Below are positions 56,401 to 64,000 of a stretch of DNA of 64,000 nucleotides, in pieces; position 1 is the stretch's first letter, and every line of letters starts with the position of its first letter. The stretch is from the NCBI GenBank assembly GCA_000711775.1, contig ARYC01001126.1:1-64000 (forward strand), written 5' to 3'. A program made the position numbers and the translations under genes. Below the pieces are notes generated by a model, which ran no database searches, was not told the origin of the DNA, and saw only the letters and a program-made list of their open reading frames with translations. The DNA comes from Oxytricha trifallax (taxonomy: Eukaryota > Ciliophora > Spirotrichea > Sporadotrichida > Oxytrichidae).

Positions 56401-57960
56401 TATGTCTATAAAAATAAAATTTATATCTATTGGCCCTCTGATATTGCGCATTCTATAGATAATTCTATAAAAAGATATTCATTAAATTCTCTAAATTATA
56501 TTTTCCATTGATTCTTGAATAAGTTCTATATCTAAATTTGACAAGCTTGAGTCAATTTGCTTGTGCCAAATAACATTCCCAGTAAGTTCGTCTATTTTAA
56601 TAATTATTGGAGTTTTCTCAGAATCGACAACATCATCAGAACTTGATTATCCCGCTACTATTAATTTCTAATTAACTTCGTCATACGACATGCAATTAGT
56701 AATATAACAAATTAAATTTATTGTATTCTAATTATACATAATACAATTTAAGAGGGTATTGGGGTTAAATCGTATCTTCAAAAAATAAATTACTATAGTA
56801 AACTATTAATTATGTTATTTAAAATGAAATGTGGAGAGTAATTAAGAATTACCGACAAATCATTTTTTAAAGTTTAAAATAAATAATTTTAATAATAAAT
56901 TTAGGATATAAATTCTAAGAAATATATGATTAATAAAATGAATAATAAGTTTAAATTCTATAAAATATTGATATTAATTTAATCGATAATTTACTTGAAT
57001 AAAAAATTTTACCACAAAATTTTCTGAAAAAATCCTTATTATTTTTTAATTTTATTAACTTAATTTTTACTCCTCTTGTTGATTGAGGTATTTAAAAAAA
57101 TAAATAATATTATTCAGTTTTATTATATTAAAATTTGTAAAGCTAAATTATAAATAATTAAGAACAAGATTTATCCACTCATAGATAATTAGCATATAAA
57201 TCCTAATATATGAATTCGTATGATTTAATAATTAAAATGCAAGTAAATTTCGTATCGTCATTCGAGCCTCCTAATATCTATGGAAATGCATATAAAGGTT
57301 GTGCGGTAAAGCAACTGCCTTAATCTGAAACATCTGCAAAAAGTTGTCGATTATTTTTTCTCAAACAGCTTATTTCAAATTACAAAATAATACTAAAATC
57401 ATAGTGCATAATTTATTATTATTATAAAATTAAAGCAGCTAATTGAGCTTAAAAAGAAGCACATATTTAGAAATAGAATAAGTCCTTTAGTTATATTCAT
57501 TGAATTTTATTGAGAAAAATAGAATTTGATAATAAGTTTAATAAAATAAGAATTTTTAATAACAAAGTATTTTTTAATATAGAATGGCATTAAATAAATT
57601 CCTTGAGACATTAGGTTATCATTTACAACTAGAATTTTGTTACTATATAGAAATTTTAACAAATTTTTAGTTTTATTAAGAATTTTTCGATACTGTTGTA
57701 TAAAATATAATTTTTAATAAATTTTTTTTTAACTTTCTTTTAGTAACACAGCAACTTCTCCTACAATATTTATATATTTAATTAATGAATTTTCTTTTTA
57801 TCAGGCAAGTATTTCAATTAAAAGTTTTGATTTTCTTTTATAAAGAACGGGGGCATTATTATTTATAGGTTTAAATAGCTTAATATTATTATTGCTAGTG
57901 GAAGTATTAAGAATTATCATTTATAATATATAAACTGACAAAATCAAATTTATTAAGATT
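38422..57960 (-). CDS. Paralogue E: giant cadherin-like multi-span surface protein (limits approximate)
   Basis: Same block order as paralogue D: N-terminal blocks (57.9-57.2 kb), propeller-like region (56.7-55.2 kb), extracellular repeats (54.6-53.1 kb), juxtamembrane (51.3-50.5 kb), membrane region (47.2-42.5 kb) and tail (41.3-38.4 kb), ending GSRGSIRDNEEIEDALRMDD...LLSEIII and TGA at 38422. The first conserved block in common with D lies near 57.85-57.96 kb; the true start is not fixed. It carries more insertions than D: FB3, FB4, FB5, M1, M2, M3, M4 and M5 copies, several at sites shown empty in a paralogue. Probably a large cell-surface protein. Domain assignments are by eye. Confidence 0.62.
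39257..39526. mobile_element. MITE-like element M2 (copy 1)
   Basis: 270 bp with about 70 bp inverted arms starting TATAAAACCCCATGAT. The core contains CCAATCAGGGTGTGT and TATTGGCTC. A copy of nearly the same length and core is at 46492-46760. It lies in a tail IES/intron of paralogue E. Confidence 0.85.
39949..40020. other. Conserved IES-like segment with inverted AGTATTGC ends (E)
   Basis: Bounded by AGTATTGC and GCAATACT; same site as 21816-21898 in D and 61555-61625 in F. Confidence 0.55.
41323..42416. mobile_element. Foldback element FB3 acting as an IES, pointer AAATATT
   Basis: The element (41330-42416) has arms of about 530 bp starting GTTCACCCCGAGGTACCCC, with GAGGTACC sub-repeats. 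It is flanked by perfect 7 bp repeats AAATATT at 41323 and 42417. Removing the element with one repeat leaves a continuous sequence that aligns without a gap to the uninterrupted paralogue F (around 63660-63700). Confidence 0.92.
43777..45275. mobile_element. Foldback element FB4 acting as an IES, pointer CATATT
   Basis: The element (43783-45275) has inverted blocks such as ATGACATCTCGACC near 43880 and its complement near 45150, plus C-rich and G-rich ends. Direct repeats CATATT at 43777 and 45276 flank it. Joining them gives a sequence that aligns gap-free with paralogue D around 25000-25050. Confidence 0.85.
45891..46300. mobile_element. MITE-like element M3 acting as an IES, pointer AATATTG
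   Basis: 410 bp between perfect 7 bp repeats AATATTG at 45891 and 46301. Ends are TAGAAATACACTCGAAATTG and the complement of GTATACATTCGAAATTGGG. After removal the sequence CCACATTAAATATTGCTC aligns with CCACATTGAATATCGCTC in D, where no insertion exists. Confidence 0.92.
46444..47114. mobile_element. Composite IES with M2 and M1 elements, pointer AAAGA
   Basis: A 671 bp IES between AAAGA repeats at 46444 and 47115, at the same exon junction as the 62 bp IES in D. It contains M2 copy 2 (46492-46760, 269 bp) and M1 copy c (46774-47109, ends GGGAGGAAGTGTCCTGTCCC and the complement of GGGAAGTTTCCATCC) side by side. Confidence 0.88.
48979..49965. mobile_element. Foldback element FB5
   Basis: 987 bp, almost entirely two arms of about 480 bp around a tiny loop near 49480. 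Ends are GTTCTGACCGAGACCCCC; the motif CAGCCGAGACC recurs in the C-rich part. CTTAAT direct repeats (48973, 49966) flank it. It lies between coding blocks of paralogue E. Confidence 0.9.
50520..51300 (-). other. Paralogue E, juxtamembrane blocks
   Basis: Conserved with D 26.6-27.4 kb; short coding blocks separated by unresolved introns or IESs. The stretch 51300-53090 shows no recognisable coding block or element; a 102-codon standard-code frame at 51606 has no support. Confidence 0.5.
53090..54610 (-). other. Paralogue E, extracellular cadherin-like repeats
   Basis: Encodes FDTIYYIIGESYTIIKNGFS, SCSETLVWSYSATLTNGSAL, PSFIQFTGVHPQLSFSISTS and, further upstream, MYIAGSNERLPYLISI. It is the more compact counterpart of D 28.85-33.2 kb and shows what D looked like before FB2 and TBE-b. 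Confidence 0.65.
54643..55181. mobile_element. MITE-like element M5
   Basis: About 540 bp with inverted arms: CAATTGCTCAATTGCTC on the left and the complement of CAATTGCTCACTCC on the right, plus matching internal CTCTATATGATAAAA blocks. It lies between two exons of paralogue E; no copy occurs in D. Confidence 0.75.
55210..57520 (-). other. Paralogue E, N-terminal propeller-like region
   Basis: Encodes YAFPQILGGSNDDTKFTCIL, VNQKLIVAGQSSSDDVVDSE, PIIIKIDELTGNVIWHKQID and related blocks, close to D 34.85-36.5 kb. Confidence 0.62.
55771..56177. mobile_element. MITE-like element M4
   Basis: 407 bp with inverted ends GTAGAGCGTTTCGTACA and the complement of GTAGAGTGTTTTTACAG. Inner arm pieces ATCATGATCTAATTATAC and GGACAGGC also pair. 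Single copy here, in a propeller-region IES/intron of paralogue E. Confidence 0.78.
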
Positions 57961-58754
57961 ATTAAGGGTGATTTACTTAAATAATTTTTATTAATTTATA
58001 TAAAATAATATAATGTTAAATATTTGAAAAATCAAATTTCAGTTATCTTATGGGAATTTGCTCTATATACATAATTACTACACAATATTTAAATCAAATT
58101 TATTTTGTATCACAATACAATTTTCTATTTTTGCAAACTTCTCAACCATTATAAATGAAGTTTTAGTTTAAATTATATTTGAAATTGATTCCAATAATAA
58201 ATATTTAGGTCTCTTTTAAAGAATATGTAAAATAAAAAATATATTTTAAAATAACACAATAGATAAATTAGGTCAATAATTTCTATATTTACATTATAAT
58301 CACTTAAAATTATAAATTAATTAAGCGCTCATAAATATATTATTCAAACTAATTATTCTTAAATATTTATGAATCGATTATTCACTAGCAGCTGATATAA
58401 TTAAGTTACTTCTCTTTTTTATATTTTTGAACTTGCTTTTAAATAATTTTAAATGTAATATTATTTATTTATGCAATTATATGAGTATGTAATTTAGTAA
58501 TGAAACATTATAAATAAATAAAAATAGGTATAAATATTAGTTTTTAATATTTATTATAATTGTAGTGAATAAATTGTAGGATTTGAGATATAATTATATA
58601 TATAAAACAAAATTTGTTTCATAAAAATAGAATTCCTTTTTAAAAAAATTATTTTATTTTATTTTAGTTAATTATTTACATTTACATAATTAGAATTGTA
58701 TTTTTACATATATTAGAGTGAATAATTTATTTATATTTATAATAAAATTTAAAA
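57961..58754. other. AT-rich interval between paralogue E and TBE-c
   Basis: No gene, element or conserved block seen. The missing last tail exon of paralogue F would be expected near here but is not present. Confidence 0.45.
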
Positions 58755-60711
58755 CCCCAAAACCGCTTCGGTAGTTTTATTGATAAAAGTAGACAATTAG
58801 AGCATACTTTAAAAGCATTTAAATTAAATATAAATTAGATTGTATTAAAGGTGTTTTTTACAATTCACTTAAACAGTTATTTGGCATTATGAGGCAAATA
58901 TCTAAACTTAATTATTCCTATCCAACTTTCAATTTAGTCTATTGTATGTTCGGTTATGGTTAGGCTTTATGATTATTTACTAATCATTTTCACTTATTTT
59001 ACCATTTATATTATTATAGTCTTACTGCTGTATTCTCTGCTTTAAATTTTTTTATCTATGCAACTGTAGAACTCATTTCTTGAAATATCGAATTAAACAA
59101 TTATTGTTGCAAGAACGCAAATATCCAACTTAATAAAGCTATCTCATGGTCGGTCCTCCATTCTAAAAATAATTCAGGAGACAATCCCCAAAACCCCTTC
59201 AGTTGTTTGGTTGATACAAGGCTGTAATTAACGAATTCTTAATAAAGGTTAAATAGGGTTTGTAGTTTTAATATTATTAATTTAAGTACGAGTTTTGGGG
59301 GTCAGTTTATGACAGTGAGTTTATAGATTTATTGTTTAAGTTGCGTTATGGAAGCGATGATAATAGTGATTAACTCAAACCTTTTCTTAATTAAACATCT
59401 ATAGCAAGGCTGCTCCATAAATCTCCAGCTACTTTTAGGTCTCACTGTCTAATAGCATTGTATTAAAGAGGTAGCATTTTCATTCTAAGCCTAAGTGACC
59501 TTTAAAATTTAAGCAACATCATATTTATTATCTTATTAATTCATAAAAAATTTTACAATTTTTATAAATAAATAAGATAATATACAATTTATACATGCTT
59601 ATTTATTACTAATTTATTTAAATATATTAAATATAGAAGTAAGTAAAAATGAAGAAAGCTGTCAAGAACCTCCCAGTCTCAGAGATAAAAAGAATTATGG
59701 TAAAATTTCGAGGCTTTAAAGAATCCTCTCTTGAAAATTATTTACATAGGTTCTTGCCTAGAAAAGCTAGCTCACTCTAAAAGATGAAATAGAGTATAGA
59801 GTTATTACAGATGACTACTACGCTTAAAAAATTTATCCTTTCAATTACTTTCTTGCTGATGACAAGTTCTAAATGGTGTTTGCTATTGAATACTATGCTC
59901 TTTAATAAGCAAAATTTAAAGAATGCAGGCATATAATTTAGCTTGGATGCCATTTTAATTGGAAAAAAAATCATGCAGCATTTAGACTTCCTCTCCTTGA
60001 AATGACGTACAGAGGGTTTTTATCTGACAACAGATGCCTAAGGTAGATTGGCTAGATAGTACAACAGTTAGTTGAGGGAATAGAAGAGCTTCACAAACTC
60101 GTTAAGTTCATTGAGAATTAAAGCCAGAAAATATAATGATGGACCTTTAACCTCAAAGAGTCTATATTATTAATTTCAAGAGGGCTCAAAGAGTGGATGC
60201 CAATATTCTAGGACACGTACGAGGCATTTCTGGATTTTTTCCCAAGATAGAAGATCGGAGAGATGGGGATATAGCGTGAGATATATGGGCATTAACAGCA
60301 ATAATAATAGAGACCGATATGCCAAGGGACGATTACTTTAGTTGTAAGAGTGAGAGAGATTCTAAGTATAGAATCAGGCAATTTTTAGATAAATAAACGA
60401 TTAATTGAGGTCTAAGAGAACTTGCATATTCAAGGATTATCAAGCCAAGCTAAGAGAACTAAGTAAGTACTTAAAGAAAAATCAAACAACAACTTAGAAA
60501 GATAAAATTCAGAGAACTGACACATGAGTCATAGCTTATTATTGTGTGAAATATAAATAAAACTCGCTTGTTATACTCACTTAAATTATTAACATTTAAA
60601 CATTAACTCCCTACATAAACCCGATTAAAACCCAAACAAAGTATGCACTAATAGTCTACTTATATCAATCAAAAACTTAATCAAACTACTGAAAGGGTTT
60701 TGGGGTTTTGA
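58755..60711. mobile_element. TBE-like element TBE-c with two left ends
   Basis: The outer left end CCCCAAAACC is at 58755 and the right end GGGTTTTGGGGTTTT is at 60695-60709. The outer ends share an inverted repeat of about 75 bp, including GTAGTTT, AAGTAGAC and GCATACTTT. A second left-type end, CCCCAAAACCCCTTCAGT, lies inside at 59186 and pairs with the same right arm. Total length is about 1.96 kb, half of a full TBE. Confidence 0.8.
59649..60520 (+). pseudogene. TBE-c encoded protein, frameshifted
   Basis: The ATG frame gives MKKAVKNLPVSEIKRIMVKF and stays plausible to about 59780. Good coding then continues one base out of frame (DEIEYRVITDDYYAQKIYPF) to TGA at 60518. The shift maps to a run of four A at about 59779, so one base appears lost, or miscalled. 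The combined product would be about 290 residues, with EYYALQQAKFKECRHIIQLG in the middle and Gln-rich C-terminal parts. It is none of the TBE proteins I can identify with certainty. Confidence 0.6.
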
Positions 60712-61554
60712 TTTCAACAATAGAAATTATTAGGCAATGTAGTCATATTCGATTTTATGTGTAATTTGTTTAAAATTTAATAACTTAGGTTTAATAATAA
60801 TTCTCCATTAAAATTTAAATCATACTGCATATTTTCTAAAAAAATGACAAATTTGGAATATAATTATAGCATATTCCATAATTATTATTGCATTTTGGTA
60901 ATTAAATTAAATAAATAATTAATTTTATCTTTCTTTCTTAAATAAATATTCATTATTTTGAATTATAGATTATTGCAGAACTTTAGGCAGATAGCGCAAA
61001 ATTTCTTACATTATTTACAACTTATTCAAAATTCATATCTTAGACCGATAAAAATTAATATTAATTATGTTAATGCATAACTCAATAACATTATAAATAA
61101 TTTAAAATAGTCCTTATGATATAATGAATGTTATGTATATCACAATAAAATTAATGAAATTAATTATTTTTATGCGGAAAACTTTTGAGCATTAAAGTAT
61201 TCACACAAATTTATCCTTTCATTATTTTAAAGAAATCAACTTTTAAGGGTAAATAAAACAATTTTTCTAGATTCACATCCAATCTTTAAATAAACTTTAA
61301 ATTTTAATTACAAATTTAATAAAATGTCTAATAACAAATCGGCGATTTTAATCTTAATACAAATAATCAGGTGGCTAGTTATGTTGTAAACTCATAGAGA
61401 GCTCAACAAAATTTTAGGTTGTTGTTAATACCTCAGATTTAACAATTTATTTCTAATAATAGATATATTTGTTTCCTCATTTTTTCAAGTATAATATTAA
61501 TAATTAACATGTAATCAACTAAAAAACCTTCAATGCATAATTATATTATAAGGG

Positions 61555-61625
61555 AGTATTGCTATATTTTACAAATTTATAATAACTCATATTTAATTAA
61601 ATTAAATGCATAAATCTGCAATATT
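61555..61625. other. Conserved IES-like segment with inverted AGTATTGC ends (F)
   Basis: Bounded by AGTATTGC and GCAATATT, at the same inter-exon site as in D and E. Confidence 0.5.
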
Positions 61626-62203
61626 GTATAACTTTTATGTTCTTAATTTTAATATTTTGTTTTTTTAATTTTGATATCTTTTATCTCCCGGTCTATAATC
61701 TTCTGCTTTAAATCCCCATCAAAGTGATAATTAAATAAAATCTATTACTGAGAGTACATTTTATTTAGATATTTAATATAGAAAAATTATTAAATTAAAT
61801 GTTAATTAGTTACATTCATGGGAGATCAGATCCTAATCAATTAATATAATCAATTAGCCTTGGATTAAATTTGAGATAGATGCCAAAAAATCAAAATATG
61901 ATATTATCTGGCTTGCCTAACCCCCATTATTTATTTACTTTCAGCATTAATTAATTCACTCATGGTAATATTCTTGAAAATTTTCAAAGGAAACTAATAT
62001 TTATAAAGTCAACTAAAGATAAGCATAAGGAATTTTTTCCCACTAAAAATAAGTTAAAGCATATTCATCAATAGTTATTACTAGAATTTAGTTTTTATTC
62101 AGTTTTCAAATGAGTATGATTAAGTCAAGGATTATATGAATTAAAGTTAAGATCAAATCATTTAATATTACTTCCAAGTCGAATGTATTCTTTCAATTTT
62201 GTA

Positions 62204-62622
62204 GGAATACATTTAATTTGGGAAATTAAATTATAATTATATTTAATATAATTGGAATTCGTGGCATTTAACTTTCTGGAAACCTGGACAATATGGTACT
62301 TTTTCGATATAGAATTTATAATTAGCTAAATTTTACTATTGGCGGTACCTCTCTATCGCATTCCTGAAGCGAGATAACTTGACTTTAATTAGCCATCAAA
62401 TTAATTTTAGGTGAATGTTTAGTTTAATTTGATGGCTAATTAAAGTCAAGTTATCTCGCTTCAGGAATGCGATAGAGAGGTACCGCCAATAGTAAAATCC
62501 AGCTAATTATAAATTCTATATCGAAAAATTGCCATATTGTCCAGGTTTCCAGAAAGTTAACTACCACGAATTACAATTATATTAAATATATTTATAATTT
62601 TATTTCCCAAATCAAATGTATA
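62204..62622. mobile_element. MITE-like element M3 (copy in F)
   Basis: About 420 bp, nearly perfectly palindromic, with arms containing GGTACCTCTCTATCGCATTC and its complement. Ends GTAGGAATACATTTAATTTG / complement. Shares the core CGAGATAACTTGACTTTAAT with the copies at 27740, 45891 and 63797. Confidence 0.88.
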
Positions 62623-63796
62623 CATACAATAATAGTTTTAAATTTAAAATAATTAAATGATAATTAAATTCAAAAGACATTTGCTCAATCATAAAATCTA
62701 TTTTGCTTTTGTTTCCAGTTGATAAAAGTAATATTTTATCATTATATTATTATATAATTAAAATTCAATTAAAGATAAATCATTTACTGTATTTGAATTA
62801 TAAGGCTTTTTGTTTTTATATCCTTTATTTCTCTATAAATTATTCTAAAACTTTAAACCTTATTGAGTATTAGAATACCTGCGATTATCAATAAAATAGA
62901 AAACAATCGTGAAATTCAAAATAAAAATGAAAGTAATAAGTTTGCAATTTATATTTTAAGCATTTATTAATTTAGAAAATTAATAGTTGTTTAATTAAAT
63001 GATGTTGCAAAATATATCATTGCTGCACATATTTAATAATGTTACTAACTGTTAATTTTCACAGTTTCAGCATACTATTTTTTAAATATACTTGAAATTA
63101 AAGAAATTTATTAGTAAAATTAAATTAAAATCAAAGTTAGCAATTTTAAAGTTCTAAAAAATGAAATATTTTGCTTAAAATGCAAAAAATTAGCATGGTG
63201 TAGTTATGAAATAATAGAGATTTATATTTATTTTATATATTTTTTTAACCATTTTAATACAAAGGATATATAAAAATATATTATGTTACTTGACCAGTTA
63301 AAACAATTTTTAATTTCAAATGTATTTAATCTATATTTGAATTTTCACAGTTTTATGATGTACCTACATCTTATAAAATAAACACAATTAATTATTTATT
63401 AATCATCGTTCTCGTTATTTTGTAAATTATTAACTTAGCTTTAACCCTAGATTGCCCTATACGTTGGATAGTGCTCATTTCTATCTTCTGGAACAATCGT
63501 TAAAAGTAAAGGTTCAAATTTATTATCCTTTAGGGATTTAAATTAGCTTAATTTACTTCTAAATTTTGGCTTTTCTAAGATAGTAGTTGAAGATATTATA
63601 GATCTTATACTGTTTTAGGGGTTTAAAATGTATCTCTGCCCAATCTTAGTTTTCTTTTTCTATAAATATTCTTTTATTCTTGTCCTTATTAGTAGTATGC
63701 ATAATTTACTCAATCATTTCAAATTGAAAAAATAAAAATAATCTTATATTTGTTAAATTAATTAGTATGGTTTCTATGAAAACCCAAATTAGATTA

Positions 63797-64000
63797 TTGT
63801 AGGAATACAATTGAAATTGTGAAACTATAATTAAATTAATAAATATTAAATCACATTAGTGGCAATTGAAGTTGGCCAATTTAAACGATCTTGGGCTCAT
63901 TCGATAGTGAATTCAAAATTAGCTGGACTTTGTTGCTAGCAGTACTATTTTATCGCATCCCTAGAGCGAGATAACTTGAGTTAAATGTGAGGGAATAATT
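63797..64000. mobile_element. MITE-like element M3 (left part, cut by window end)
   Basis: Starts TTGTAGGAATACAATTGAAA and contains TCGCATCCCTAGAGCGAGAT and AACTTGA, matching the M3 core. The right half is beyond the window. Confidence 0.75.

Larger units (their letters stand above)
60714..64000 (-). pseudogene. Paralogue F: 3' portion of a third membrane-protein copy, truncated
   Basis: Tail blocks match D and E: 63400-63540 (post-membrane), about 61690-61740 (GFKAEDYRPG), 60970-61040 (start of a short basic exon) and 60716-60775 (the DYMPNNFYHW exon). The last exon ends abruptly at the TBE-c right end, and it carries an extra base relative to E (GGCAATG against GGCATG on the plus strand), which shifts the frame. 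The final exon encoding the GSRGSIRDNE end is absent. The 5' part is outside the window. It may be a pseudogene, or its missing end may lie elsewhere. Confidence 0.65.

Noticed and set aside
1..64000. CRISPR arrays, bacterial operons, ribosome binding sites, tRNA or rRNA genes
   Set aside because: None seen; the genetic code, introns and IESs show a ciliate nuclear genome, and no complete tRNA fold was found at the two B-box-like motifs.

Overview
The window is micronuclear (germline) DNA from a spirotrichous ciliate of the Oxytricha/Stylonychia/Tetmemena type. Four things seen in the sequence support this. (1) Long reading frames exist only if TAA and TAG are read as Gln and TGA is the sole stop. 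(2) Genes are interrupted by short AT-rich segments flanked by 3-11 bp direct repeats (pointers); removing each segment with one repeat copy restores the frame, which is the signature of internal eliminated sequences (IESs). (3) Telomere-bearing (TBE-type) transposon ends carrying C4A4C4 / G4T4G4 are present. (4) Several families of inverted-repeat elements sit inside genes. A standard-code ORF search finds almost nothing real here.

Layout. 1-497 is the right arm of a TBE-like element. 612-19521 is a compact gene row: two plus-strand genes (an intron-rich protein with a possible p25-alpha-like domain, and an Asn/Gln-rich protein), then six minus-strand genes: a low-complexity protein, two tandem secreted phosphoesterase-like proteins that have lost most catalytic ligands, an arrestin-domain protein, a possible TIM44-like protein and a 1275-residue coiled-coil protein. 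For six IES-bearing genes (all in this row except the IES-free 612-3021 and 14133-15356) the inferred intron and IES lengths add up to an exact multiple of three, an independent check on each model.

19319-64000 holds three tandem paralogues on the minus strand (called D, E and F here), each about 19 kb where complete. They encode very large surface membrane proteins: an N-terminal propeller-like region, cadherin-like (dystroglycan-type) repeats, a multi-span membrane region and a cytoplasmic tail. F is cut by the window edge upstream and by a TBE-like element downstream. D and E are loaded with mobile elements: five foldback elements with C-rich ends (FB1-FB5) and at least five MITE-like families. 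Paralogue comparison shows that several of these are precise insertions flanked by 6-7 bp repeats, so the target duplication can serve as the IES pointer.

Exon and IES limits are well determined for 612-19521 and only approximate for D, E and F. Functions for the membrane proteins are inferred from sequence style only; no database search was possible.
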